A DNA stretch of 46,756 nucleotides from Marinifilum_A sediminis (GTDB taxonomy: Bacteria; Bacteroidota; Bacteroidia; Bacteroidales; Marinifilaceae): the NCBI GenBank assembly GCA_947496465.1, contig CANMCX010000024.1, positions 1 through 46,756 of the forward strand, written 5' to 3'. The translations under genes and the position numbers were made by a program. This document shows positions 24,019 through 32,624 of the stretch, one piece after another. Positions within the stretch are counted from its first letter, which is position 1, and the number at the start of each line of letters is the position of its first letter. The notes under the pieces are model-generated. The model was not told the origin of the DNA, made no database searches, and saw nothing but the letters and a program-made list of their open reading frames with translations.

Positions 24019-25533
24019 TTATTTTATTTGAACAAAAATTTCATTACTTCTTGCAACACATACATTATTCTTAATTACGTAACACTCAACCCAGTGAGTT
24101 CCTGTATATGAAGTATGGTCTGAGTACCTTAACCCACCAGCTCCAGCTGTCGTAGCTTTAAAAATAGAACCTCGCAATTGACCATCATTTTTCGCTTCTT
24201 CACCTGTATTTACAACTTGCCAAAAAACATCAAATGGCTTTTTAACATTTGTCCTAGCCACGAATACTACTGTTTTGTTTTTGGGTAGTATAGTTTCCGG
24301 AGTAACCGTTAACCAAGAGTTTTCATCCTTGTATCTGGCAGATACAAAAATCGTATTTTGTAATCTCATTGTCCATTTTGGTGCTTCTTTATGATTAGCA
24401 AAATTAACGATTGATTTATGTCTGGTTAATGCATGTGATGATTCTGAAATTATTTCAATTCCAGCATTTCTATAAGATTCATTAACGATTCTATTACCCA
24501 TGTTTTCTCCCAATAGAATCCTTGCATCATTAACTGTCTTTGTTCCAACTATATTTACCAGGTCGATTTTTGCTTTTGAAATCCAATCTCGAAAATTCGT
24601 TTCTTTTGTTGGATATTTTTCCCACTGGTCAGCAAAGTTTTCACCTGGATTAATTGGATTCCTTACCCAAGTAATACCATTTATGGATTCCATAAATAAA
24701 GGCATTTTTAGAAGAATATTTTTTAATGCGTCAACAATATTATCCTCATTGGCGTATGCTTTTGCTGCTAGGGTAGTTATTATAATAGATATTGGTTTAT
24801 CCAAATCGCTTCCAAACATTATGTCTCGATGACGTTTTAATATTTGCACCGCTCTTTGAAGTGGCGTTTTTACCTCATATTCTTTTATTTTATCAATCGA
24901 AACATTTCGATGTTCTGCAAGAAATTCTAAACGTCTTGAAAATTGGGCTGTCATTTGCTCTTTGAACCAAGCAGAATAACCTTTGGGGTTACTTTTTCGC
25001 CAATTTTCACTAATTATTCTGTATTCCAAAGCACTTTTGTCAGTAATACAAATGGCAGTTTGAGCTAATTTTTGTGGAACTGAAAGTTCCAGTAACCATT
25101 GTGATTCATCAATTATTGAAGGAAGGATATCAATAAAGAATTTGGGGTCTTCCTGATACTCCAATGTCCAACACATTTCACTTTCTTCTAAAAGCATTCT
25201 ATTATAGTCAGAGTTAGCTTTTAGTCTATCGCCGATTTTATTCTTTACACGTTCCTGTGTAGTATGAGTTTTATGTAAATTTAGTTTGCAAACCAAGTCT
25301 ATATCAAACTCATCTTCACCAGATAATGGTTTAATTACAGTGCCTAAGCTGAAAGAACCTTGAACATAAATGTCGGGATTATATATTCGTAAAGGAGAAC
25401 TTTCTCTTGTTAACCAATCTGCGACTGCTTCATAATGCGAGATTGCTTTTTCAAATTGTTCATTTGAGATATCTAAATTCTTAGCTAAACTTTTGTAGAG
25501 TTTATTATAGCCAGAAACTGTGGTTGTTAGCAT
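24019..25533 (-). CDS. CBASS CD-NTase (SMODS) with AGS-C-like sensor domain
   Basis: 504 residues. The nucleotidyltransferase active site is complete: GSFSLGT at 59-65, the acidic pair D77-x-D79 in DEFDIDLV, and a third acidic residue D135 in FFIDILPS. A helical region follows (140-370). The last 120 residues end with FWQVVNTGEEAKNDGQLRGS and HWVECYV plus ARSNEIFVQIK, the signature of the AGS-C domain fused to SMODS enzymes. Such enzymes make cyclic or linear oligonucleotide signals upon phage infection. The gene is 22 bases downstream of the SLATT effector gene, forming an operon. The nucleotide product cannot be read from sequence. Confidence 0.93.
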   Translation of the reverse strand: MLTTTVSGYNKLYKSLAKNLDISNEQFEKAISHYEAVADWLTRESSPLRIYNPDIYVQGSFSLGTVIKPLSGEDEFDIDLVCKLNLHKTHTTQERVKNKIGDRLKANSDYNRMLLEESEMCWTLEYQEDPKFFIDILPSIIDESQWLLELSVPQKLAQTAICITDKSALEYRIISENWRKSNPKGYSAWFKEQMTAQFSRRLEFLAEHRNVSIDKIKEYEVKTPLQRAVQILKRHRDIMFGSDLDKPISIIITTLAAKAYANEDNIVDALKNILLKMPLFMESINGITWVRNPINPGENFADQWEKYPTKETNFRDWISKAKIDLVNIVGTKTVNDARILLGENMGNRIVNESYRNAGIEIISESSHALTRHKSIVNFANHKEAPKWTMRLQNTIFVSARYKDENSWLTVTPETILPKNKTVVFVARTNVKKPFDVFWQVVNTGEEAKNDGQLRGSIFKATTAGAGGLRYSDHTSYTGTHWVECYVIKNNVCVARSNEIFVQIK

Positions 25534-25555
25534 GTCGATATATTTGGGTAGTAAT

Positions 25556-26077
25556 TTATAAGTCTAATTCATCTTGTAAATAAGTTTCTTCTCCTTCTTT
25601 TATTCCTTCTTGCGCTTGCATATAATCCTTTTTTGAAGTAGGATAAGATTCAGCCACTTTGTTTATTCTGTTAATTTCATCACCAATTTCTTCTAAATTT
25701 TCAAGTACTTTATCAGTCGAAATTAGTTTGTCTTTAATTGTAGCTTGAAGCCTATCGCATTTTTTTAATACAGCTAAATAATCATTACCACATTTCCTGT
25801 GACCTTCCACCTTTTCATTAAAATTAAAATACGTTTGTAAGCCACCTAGAATTGCTGCAATAAAGGCGAAAATAACAGGCAGAAATTTAAGCCAACTTTC
25901 TACATTTTCAGTTAATAGTATAAATAATGATGTTCCCGTTACTATATTAACTAATACAAGGGGAATACCTATCCAATAGTGAATATTCTGTTTTCTATCT
26001 GCGGCATTAAAATGTTTTTTCTTACCATAGATTGAATCAACTTTAATCCTCTTTATTTTTTCTATAATATTGTTCAT
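25556..26077 (-). CDS. SLATT-domain two-TM effector
   Basis: 173 residues: a short charged N-terminal helix, TM1 at about 34-56, TM2 at about 65-86, then a helical cytoplasmic tail with GHRKCGNDYLAVLKKCDRL. That is the layout of SLATT domains (SMODS and SLOG-associating 2TM). In CBASS-like loci the SLATT protein is taken to be the effector that permeabilises the inner membrane when the nucleotide signal binds. It is the first gene of the operon, 22 bases ahead of the CD-NTase. Confidence 0.88.
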   Translation of the reverse strand: MNNIIEKIKRIKVDSIYGKKKHFNAADRKQNIHYWIGIPLVLVNIVTGTSLFILLTENVESWLKFLPVIFAFIAAILGGLQTYFNFNEKVEGHRKCGNDYLAVLKKCDRLQATIKDKLISTDKVLENLEEIGDEINRINKVAESYPTSKKDYMQAQEGIKEGEETYLQDELDL

Positions 26078-26521
26078 AGCATCATTTTTAAAATAGTATC
26101 GAAACTAAAATTACAAATACTAATAAGGCATAATGTAGAATATATGTAAAAGATATAAGATAAATACTAATATAGAAACTGTCTACATAATATATTTTAA
26201 GGGAATGGTATGGGGAATGCTTGCACCTGCGCTACTGCAGGTAATGCAATTAAGAAAAGAGCACGATAAAATCACGTACCAACAGTGAACTCTTGTAAAT
26301 ATTTACTCTGTATTTGCAGAGCAGAAGTGAAAGGCTTGCTCTAGCTTTGGTTTGCATCTACTCAGATAATTTGGGCTTCTTAAGGAGGTTCTTTAGGTAG
26401 GTGTTTAATGTCTTTTTAGTTGGTTAAGGTCTGAGCAGGATTTATGCAATGGCTCTATGTGCTACTAAAAAGTATTTGCCATCTTCATCCATTTTCATTT
26501 ATAAGAGGTTATTCAAATGCC
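26078..26521. other. Intergenic with R2-like and R3 elements
   Basis: About 26090-26210 is a divergent R2-like element (TACAAATACTAATAAGGCAT ... CTGTCTACATAAT). 26246-26372 is an R3 copy (AAGAAAAGAGCACGAT, CCAACAGTGAACTCTTG). The end before the LytTR gene has no further feature. It separates the defence cluster from the two-component system. Confidence 0.65.
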
Positions 26522-27223
26522 TTATTGCTTTTCAAGGCGACTTAATACCTGCTCTTTATAATTTCTGCCAATGGTAAATTGTTTATTGTCTAGCTTAATA
26601 TACGATGATGTATAATGATCTATTTGCTCGATATTAATAATAAAAGAACGGTGGATGCGTATAAATAGCCGGGCAGGTAATTTCTTTTCTATACCAGATA
26701 ATGATTCGTAACAGATAAGATTATTGGTAGTAGTTTTAATTTTGATGTAGTTATCTACACCTTCAACATATAGTATGTTTTCTGCGGTAATATTATAATT
26801 CTTTTTATCTGCCTTAATATGAACAATTTCTTTTGGCTTTGAGAGGTGTGTTTGTTCCAGTATAAGAAATTTATTGATCGCCTTTAAAAACCTTCCGGTA
26901 GAAATAGGCTTTACAAGGTAATCGAGAGCGTTAAGATCAAAAGCATCAACAGCATATTCTCTGTAAGCAGTTGTAAAAATCACATAGGGTTGATTGGGAA
27001 TGGCTTTTAAAAATTCAATGCCCGAAATGGATGGCATATTAATATCTAAAAACAAGATGTCAATTTCTCCTTTGTGTAAAAGAGGCATTGCTTCAATGGG
27101 TTTCGTATGGGTTCCAACACATTCAAACTGATCTTTGAAATTTTCAAGGTGTTCCTGTATCACTTTTATTGCCAATGGTTCATCGTCAATAATCAGACAA
27201 GTATATTTTTTTTTACCAGTCAT
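26522..27223 (-). CDS. LytTR family response regulator
   Basis: 233 residues. The receiver domain (about 7-120) has D13-D14, the phosphoacceptor D60 in FLDINMP, and K105 in LVKPIS. The LytTR DNA-binding domain follows (about 135-230) with IVHIKADKKNYNI, LYVEGVDNYIKI and FIRIHRSFIIN. It binds direct repeats upstream of target genes when phosphorylated. Its ATG overlaps the stop codon of the kinase gene by one base (TAATG), so the pair is translationally coupled. The targets are not known; the divergent ExbB-like gene is a candidate. Confidence 0.95.
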   Translation of the reverse strand: MTGKKKYTCLIIDDEPLAIKVIQEHLENFKDQFECVGTHTKPIEAMPLLHKGEIDILFLDINMPSISGIEFLKAIPNQPYVIFTTAYREYAVDAFDLNALDYLVKPISTGRFLKAINKFLILEQTHLSKPKEIVHIKADKKNYNITAENILYVEGVDNYIKIKTTTNNLICYESLSGIEKKLPARLFIRIHRSFIINIEQIDHYTSSYIKLDNKQFTIGRNYKEQVLSRLEKQ

Positions 27224-28302
27224 TATCGTATAATTTTCAGTTTAACGTCAAATGTATTGTTGTCTGTTGATATTTGTAAATCATATCTATTTTGATACAA
27301 GAGATCAAGTCTTTCGCGCACATTTTTGAGACCTAAACCTTTACTCTTTTTAGTTTTATATTCTGCTAGTGTGGTATCATGCTTATAATTGTTTATACTG
27401 AACTGTATTCTGGGCAGACTAATTTCTAATTTCATGGCAATAAAATCCTTGTTGCTTTGTTTTAGTCCGTGCTTGAAAGCATTTTCGACAAAGGGGAATA
27501 AAACCAATGGGGCAATTTTTATCCCGGATATGTTTTTAGGAAAATCGGTTGTAACATTAAAATGTTTGTCGTGTCTTATTTTTTCAAGTTCAATATAATT
27601 GTTGATGAATTGAATTTCTTTGCTTAACTCCACTTTTTCTGTATTGCATTCGTAAAGCATATATTCCAGTAAATCTGATAAACGTACAATAACTTCTCTT
27701 GAAAGAGCAGTGCTCTCATTTACCAGGGCATAAAGGTTATTCATCATGTTGAAGATAAAATGAGGATGGATTTGCTCCTTAAGAAGTTCCAGTTGCACTT
27801 CTTTAAATTTTAATTCCAGGGTGTTTTTTTCCTTTTCAATAATTAATTTTTCTTCTTTTGATTGATAGGATTCTTTCGTAAAATAAAAAACAGATGACAG
27901 TAAGGAAATTAAATAGGTTCCTGTGAGAAGAATAATAACATCTTCGAGCGAAGGCAAAATTGTATTGGGAAGGGCAATGCTGCTATACAAAGTGATAATA
28001 AAAAGAGCAAAGCTAATCAACCATAAGGATATAACAATTAGGAAAAGGAGCAAGTATAAAAACAAGGCTTGTTTACCCTTAAATAAAAATTTAGGAATTA
28101 AAATTTTATTGGTTACCCGGGCACTTGCAAAGCTTATAATTAAAAGTAAAATAGATAGATTGGTACGGATATGAATATCGTAATGCCTGTTGCTAAAAAC
28201 AAAAAACATGAAGAAGGATGCTATTAACCAATAAATGATTTCCCAAATTGGAAAGCGATTTTGTATCGATTTTATGTTTTTGGTAAGAGTCATAACGAAC
28301 AA
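27223..28302 (-). CDS. LytS/YehU-type sensor histidine kinase
   Basis: 359 residues, with an alternative start at M4 (28293). Four membrane helices occupy about 18-145. A short linker leads to the His_kinase domain with EQIHPHFIFNMMNNL (H181 in the PHF motif is the expected phosphorylation site). The ATPase part has FPFVENAFKHGLK as N-box and KGLGLKNVRERL as G-box. There is no extracytoplasmic sensor domain, so the signal is probably sensed in the membrane. It is cotranscribed with the LytTR regulator. Confidence 0.95.
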   Translation of the reverse strand: MFVMTLTKNIKSIQNRFPIWEIIYWLIASFFMFFVFSNRHYDIHIRTNLSILLLIISFASARVTNKILIPKFLFKGKQALFLYLLLFLIVISLWLISFALFIITLYSSIALPNTILPSLEDVIILLTGTYLISLLSSVFYFTKESYQSKEEKLIIEKEKNTLELKFKEVQLELLKEQIHPHFIFNMMNNLYALVNESTALSREVIVRLSDLLEYMLYECNTEKVELSKEIQFINNYIELEKIRHDKHFNVTTDFPKNISGIKIAPLVLFPFVENAFKHGLKQSNKDFIAMKLEISLPRIQFSINNYKHDTTLAEYKTKKSKGLGLKNVRERLDLLYQNRYDLQISTDNNTFDVKLKIIR

Positions 28303-28505
28303 ATATAAAACGAAAATAAGTTTTTTATTAAATACAGTACTTATTTTATGCCAACAGCACGAAACGCACCCTGAATAACAAAATTGCTATTTATTGTTTT
28401 AAATTTGTTGTTGAAGGTGGCATTTGTGTTGTTCCTATAATATGTTTTTAAAGCTTATCATGAATATTTACTATTGTTCCATTACTAATTTTTAAATTTA
28501 AAGTC

Positions 28506-28907
28506 ATGATAATTAGATTCTTTTATGAAGGCGGTCCCACTTTTATGTCTCTTGTTTACCTAATGTGGATCATTGTAATTACTCAAGCTATCCGTTTTAT
28601 TTTTTTGTACCGTGCTAATAAAGCCCCTCAGAAACTTATAAAAACAAACAATAGTATTTTGTTTTTTGGCAGTTTAGCATTCTTAGTTGGGATTACCGGG
28701 CAAATGGTTGGTCTTATTCAAGCTTTCGATACTATTCAGATTATGGATAGTTCTAGTATCAACCCACGAATTCTCGCTGGTGGTTTAAAAGTCTCTTTCA
28801 TCGCTCCATTTTTTGGCATGATGCTACTTATATTATCAGCAATAACTTGGTTTGTATTTCGAAATCTAAAAGAATACCCCTTACAGACAACAAGCTTAAA
28901 TCAGTAA
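28506..28907 (+). CDS. Small MotA/TolQ/ExbB-like membrane protein
   Basis: 133 residues with about three membrane helices (15-34, 50-72, 92-118). Sequence such as FFYEGGPTFMSLVYLMWII near the start and GGLKVSFIAPFFGMMLLI near the end match the small MotA/TolQ/ExbB-like proteins that accompany LytTR systems in Bacteroidota. The classical channel form is longer, so it may not conduct protons. It is divergent from the kinase with 200 bases between, and its neighbourhood suggests control by that system. Confidence 0.75.
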   Translation: MIIRFFYEGGPTFMSLVYLMWIIVITQAIRFIFLYRANKAPQKLIKTNNSILFFGSLAFLVGITGQMVGLIQAFDTIQIMDSSSINPRILAGGLKVSFIAPFFGMMLLILSAITWFVFRNLKEYPLQTTSLNQ

Positions 28908-28918
28908 GTGAAAATTTG

Positions 28919-29090
28919 AAATCACCATCCGTACCGCACGAGTCTTCTCGTGTGGTTCTATTTAAGAAAGGAACACGATAAAATCGCGTACCAACAGTGA
29001 ACTCTTGTAAATATTTACTCTGTATTTGCAGAGTAGGAGCGAAAGGTTTGCGCTAGCTTTGGTTTGTATATACTCGGACTATCAGGGATA
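28919..29090. repeat. R3-3, the most complete R3 copy
   Basis: It runs from a GCACGAG-TCTT-CTCGTG hairpin through TATTTAAGAAAGGAAC, the near-stem CACGAT/ATCGCG, ACTCTTGTAAATATTTACTC and GCGCTAGC to TCGGACTATC. It ends 2 bases before the stop of the minus-strand gene at 29093. Confidence 0.8.
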
Positions 29091-29092
29091 TT

Positions 29093-29746
29093 TTATAGTT
29101 TCTTTTTCTTCGTCAGAATGATTTTCCATCCCTTTATACTTTCATCTATTGAGTTTGGCAAATCGGGGATTTTTCCAGTTTCTTTATAAATATCTAAGTT
29201 TTTCAGGAGTATTAGTAGTGTAATTAGGAGTAAAATAGAAACTACTATCATTGAAATTACACCAAAAACAATAGCTAATACTTTAGTAATGACACCTGTT
29301 TTTTCACCTATAACAAATTTGTCATTTATTATCAGACCTTCCAATACGCCAGATTCGCCTAAAATCATTGATGCGCGAATATCCTTTGGCAAATCATCTT
29401 TAAATATAGCTATAGGCAAATCTTTGGTGCTTAATTTATACTTTATTGAGCCTGGTTGCAAATAGTTGTTTTCATAAAAGAAATCTAAGATTCCCCTATG
29501 GTTATTCTGATTAGCTTGAAAAACAAGTCTGTATGGTTGGTTGTTAAGAATAATATCTAAGGCTAAATAAGAGGTTGTACTTTGATTTAAATAATCTAAA
29601 CTGATTTGTTGAATGTTAACCGGCAGGTAGTCTATATTTTCTTTTTTAATCCCCTTTTTTATTAAGGACGGACCAAATTGAAAAAGTACAACATAAGTAA
29701 ATAAAAATATAAAAGTGTACTGTAAAAGGTAATTGATGAATTTCAT
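29093..29746 (-). CDS. Hypothetical membrane protein with N- and C-terminal TMs
   Basis: 217 residues. TM1 is near 10-25 and TM2 near 155-182 (VFGVISMIVVSILLLITLL). Between them is a soluble domain with FFYENNYLQPGSIKYKLSTK and DDLPKDIRASMI, which would lie outside the cytoplasm. The C-terminal tail is short and basic, ending ILTKKKKL. No family was recognised. It is a single gene between R3 elements. Confidence 0.6.
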   Translation of the reverse strand: MKFINYLLQYTFIFLFTYVVLFQFGPSLIKKGIKKENIDYLPVNIQQISLDYLNQSTTSYLALDIILNNQPYRLVFQANQNNHRGILDFFYENNYLQPGSIKYKLSTKDLPIAIFKDDLPKDIRASMILGESGVLEGLIINDKFVIGEKTGVITKVLAIVFGVISMIVVSILLLITLLILLKNLDIYKETGKIPDLPNSIDESIKGWKIILTKKKKL

Positions 29747-29864
29747 TCAAATTAAATTTTATCGAAACGTCTTGTCTGATATGTGTTTTGAACGTACCGC
29801 CTTGTTTCTAATGGTCTTACTGAAAATATGTGGGCGATAGTTTTAGTCAAATTCATTCATCTTC

Positions 29865-29926
29865 TATGATTCTATTTAAGAAAAGAAGGCGATAGTATTG
29901 CTCACCCAATAATGAGCTATTGAGGC
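29865..29926. repeat. R3-4 partial copy
   Basis: It carries TATTTAAGAAAAGAAGGCGAT and a stem GCTCA..TGAGC near 29907-29922. It ends directly at the stop of the minus-strand gene at 29927. Confidence 0.55.
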
Positions 29927-30622
29927 TTATTGCATTTCAATAGCCACCTTGCTTTTTTGATCAGCCAGATTTTTAAGTTCTTTTTTGGATAATTTTATTT
30001 TTTGGAAAATCAAATCTTGTTGATCTTTATCGTATACAAGAAAATCAAGTTGTTTCTTATCAATTGCGCTAAGAGGGAGAATCTTATCGTATAGAATAAA
30101 AAAGATATTGTTCTCTAACTTAACAGTTTCCAGAGGAATGTTTCGAACCACACCCATTTTACAATTTGATGCAAAGGCTACAGTATCGACCTTATTCCTT
30201 TCCCAATCAGAAAAGCTATAATAGTTTTTCCTGATTAAGTTTTGGATGTCAGTTTGCGTCATTTGAACGCTAGATGGCTTTACCTTTTGAAAAATCATTG
30301 TTCGATTAAAGCTTGTGAATTCAAATATCGAATCGTTAATGTAATAACCTAAACCATGGGTATTGGAATCGCTGTTCTTTATAATCAAATTCGATCCTTT
30401 GGTATGGTAAGAGAAACCATAGTTTTGATTTGCGGATAGATCATTGGTAGTAAAAAATCCGATGGAATCTTTACTTATTTTAACAAGCATCTGGTTGTGT
30501 TTTCTATAATCTTCTTTTGATGATTTGCTAGAAATGGTCTTGGACAAAATCCAAAAAGTTTCCTGACTTTGAACGGTAAAATTGATAAATATCAATCCGA
30601 ATACTAAGAGGTAATTTTTCAT
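29927..30622 (-). CDS. Hypothetical secreted protein, 231 aa
   Basis: 231 residues with a signal peptide (MKNYLLVFGLIFINFTVQSQ). The mature part begins ETFWILSKTISSKSS and has a lipocalin-like beta pattern, including SIGFFTTNDLS and SFNRTMIFQKV, as in many short secreted Bacteroidota proteins. No family was confirmed. It ends in a helical KKELKNLADQKSK tail. Partial R3 elements lie on both sides, so it is a one-gene unit. Confidence 0.6.
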   Translation of the reverse strand: MKNYLLVFGLIFINFTVQSQETFWILSKTISSKSSKEDYRKHNQMLVKISKDSIGFFTTNDLSANQNYGFSYHTKGSNLIIKNSDSNTHGLGYYINDSIFEFTSFNRTMIFQKVKPSSVQMTQTDIQNLIRKNYYSFSDWERNKVDTVAFASNCKMGVVRNIPLETVKLENNIFFILYDKILPLSAIDKKQLDFLVYDKDQQDLIFQKIKLSKKELKNLADQKSKVAIEMQ

Positions 30623-30664
30623 TCTATTGTATTTAAGTGGGTAATTCTTATTGTAGTGAACTCT

Positions 30665-30765
30665 TTCTTATTGAACGAAACGCACTTCGATAAATTCAAT
30701 CCTCTCCTGTGCTTCTATTTTAGAAAGATGGCGATGGAATCGTACAGCAGTAGGGGAGTATTTTT
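30665..30765. repeat. R3-5 partial copy
   Basis: It includes GAACGAAACGCACTTCG, TCCTCTCCTGTGCTTCTA shared with R3-8, and GGCGATGGAATCGT. It is more divergent than R3-3. Confidence 0.5.
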
Positions 30766-30880
30766 TCAGTGTTTAAATTATCAGACTAAATTCCATTATT
30801 CAAGGTTTGAGTAAATTCGGTAAGCAATGCATCAACTTCCTGAATTTTGCAGGTAATACGGTTTTAAAATTTTGTAGAAT

Positions 30881-31036
30881 CTAATGGTTAATATTGTACA
30901 AAAATTCTCCAATAGCTTCTCCGGCATTATACATTTTACCAATTATCAAGAAAATTAAGATTCCTCCAATACCTAAATTTACAATTGATTTTTTCTTTTT
31001 TGATAATGATTGATATTTTACAATGATTTTATCCAT
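30881..31036 (-). CDS. 51-aa one-TM small protein
   Basis: A 51-residue frame from ATG 31036 to TAG 30881. It starts MDKIIVKYQSLSKKKK, has one membrane helix (IGGILIFLIIGKMY) and ends GEFLYNINH. The positive-inside charge pattern puts the N terminus in the cytoplasm. It shares the G-E-F-L motif after its membrane helix with the 37-aa protein at 32331, which supports both being real. Function unknown. Confidence 0.5.
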   Translation of the reverse strand: MDKIIVKYQSLSKKKKSIVNLGIGGILIFLIIGKMYNAGEAIGEFLYNINH

Positions 31037-31146
31037 AAAAAATTTTATTTTCTTGAGTTTCTATTTACTATTCTAAAGTCTCTGAGAATTGAATATTTCA
31101 AATTTTGAAAACTCTTGGCCATATTTCGTTTTCCTTAGCCACTTCC

Positions 31147-31857
31147 TTACATCTTTTCAAAGTCGGACAATAGTTCAATTGAAAGTGAATTTAATACTTT
31201 CCAATCCTCTGTCTTCATGTATTCGATAATGTTTGGTAGTGCATTGTTCGATGGATTGGAGCGAATCGTTAGCTCAGTATCAAATTTTTCCAATTGATTT
31301 AATTGCTTAGGAGTAAAAGCTTCTGTTAAGACTTCAGAATCGGAAGTGTAAAAATCGTTCCACTGTTCAAATAATTCTGATGAAACATTTATTGACGGGT
31401 CACTTTCTTGATACTCTAGCTGTTCTTTTTTTGAAGACCATAATTTTAGAATGCTAACAATGCTATTGCGTGTGAATTCGAGAAATTCCGAATCCTCAAT
31501 ACTGTTGTCTTCGGATTCGATTTTTTCTTCCGTCTTTATTTCATTTCTCAAGGGTCTCTTTTTAATTTTTACCCGGTAGTAATATATTGGGGCGTACAAA
31601 ACACTGAAAAAAAAGAGTGGAAATATTGATTTAGAATACCTGTCGTATTTGAATAAGAATCGAATACAATAGCACCAATGAAAGAAGGTTAATGCATTAA
31701 AAAATAGATAAATAAACTTATAGATATTCATTCCTCTATCAAATAGCATGTTGGTTGAAATCGGGATCGTTATCATTATTATTGGCATGCCAATAAAAAT
31801 AAAGGGTACGAATAATATATTTATCCAATAACTAAAATAGGCTAATCTTTCAAGCAT
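31147..31857 (-). CDS. Hypothetical four-TM protein with acidic cytoplasmic tail
   Basis: 236 residues. About four membrane helices lie in residues 5-105, the last ending in the basic YYYRVKIKKRPLRN. The remaining 130 residues are acidic and soluble (EIKTEEKIESEDNSIEDSE; FEQWNDFYTSDSEVLTEAF) and probably cytoplasmic. No family was recognised. It is 60 bases upstream of the stop of the DUF2809-like gene, on the same strand, and may be cotranscribed with it. Confidence 0.6.
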   Translation of the reverse strand: MLERLAYFSYWINILFVPFIFIGMPIIMITIPISTNMLFDRGMNIYKFIYLFFNALTFFHWCYCIRFLFKYDRYSKSIFPLFFFSVLYAPIYYYRVKIKKRPLRNEIKTEEKIESEDNSIEDSEFLEFTRNSIVSILKLWSSKKEQLEYQESDPSINVSSELFEQWNDFYTSDSEVLTEAFTPKQLNQLEKFDTELTIRSNPSNNALPNIIEYMKTEDWKVLNSLSIELLSDFEKM

Positions 31858-31917
31858 AAATGTGTTGTGTTTACTGTTGTTTTGGTTTTACTATGTTTCT
31901 GTTTATTCGTTTAAGAA

Positions 31918-32319
31918 TTAACACTCGTAAAGTTTATTTTTTTTTAACTTATTGTATTTTTCAATCCCCATGCCTAGTCCTACTCCAATTGAATAAGCTA
32001 GTAAATCGCTCCATAAAAAACCTTTTCCTAATACCAATGCACCGAGAAAATGGTTTCGAATTGCATTCAACCAATCTACTTGTATCAACTGACTAAACTC
32101 GACAAGAAAACAGATACTTAGGCTTAAAATTGTCAATCGTACAATAGGAATCCGGGGAAAGAGGAAAGCCATCATCCAATATATCATCAATGCCCATAAG
32201 CTATCACCTAGTCCTAAATTAACAACGTCAGGAAGGTATTCTGAGTAGAATCGTGATGTCAAACCAATGATGATCGTTGCTACACTAAAAATTAGATAAT
32301 GAATTCTGTTTCTTTTCAT
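31918..32319 (-). CDS. DUF2809-like membrane protein
   Basis: 133 residues with about four membrane helices. Family signs are the start RIHYLIFSVATIIIGLTSRF, the GLGDSLWALMIYWMMAFLFP segment, and VEFSQLIQVDWLNAIRN. DUF2809 proteins are small inner membrane proteins of unknown function, seen singly in many bacteria. It is followed downstream by the four-TM gene and preceded by a 37-codon small gene 11 bases upstream, so the three could share one transcript. Confidence 0.85.
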   Translation of the reverse strand: MKRNRIHYLIFSVATIIIGLTSRFYSEYLPDVVNLGLGDSLWALMIYWMMAFLFPRIPIVRLTILSLSICFLVEFSQLIQVDWLNAIRNHFLGALVLGKGFLWSDLLAYSIGVGLGMGIEKYNKLKKNKLYEC

Positions 32320-32330
32320 TTTTTGAACAA

Positions 32331-32444
32331 TTACTTTGGGTTATTCCAGCCGCTTAAAAATTCCCCTAAAACAGTATCAAGAAAGATGACAATCACAATT
32401 ATCGATACAATAATTCCAATGATTCTTACTACTTTTTTATTCAT
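32331..32444 (-). CDS. 37-aa one-TM small protein
   Basis: A 37-residue frame from ATG 32444 to TAA 32331. It starts MNKKVVRIIGIIVSIIVIVI and ends LGEFLSGWNNPK, with one membrane helix after a basic start. Its stop is 11 bases before the DUF2809-like start, suggesting a shared transcript. The G-E-F-L motif after the helix is shared with the small protein at 30881. Confidence 0.5.
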   Translation of the reverse strand: MNKKVVRIIGIIVSIIVIVIFLDTVLGEFLSGWNNPK

Positions 32445-32624
32445 TTTTATGTGTTTATTTATCCGTTAATGTTTATTAAAGTGCTGATCTGTTGCAGTTT
32501 TGTTGCAGTTTTGTGGCAATTTACAATTATCGCTTTATCGAAAGCGCCCAGCGTTTAATTGTTTTTGTTATATATGTGGTTGAGCATCAGCGCCCATAAA
32601 TTTATACTTTTATTGTGAGCAGTT

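Noticed and set aside
31860..32096. 78-codon plus-strand frame beginning MCCVYCCFGF
   Set aside because: It overlaps the DUF2809-like gene in antisense and has an abnormal, Cys-rich start.
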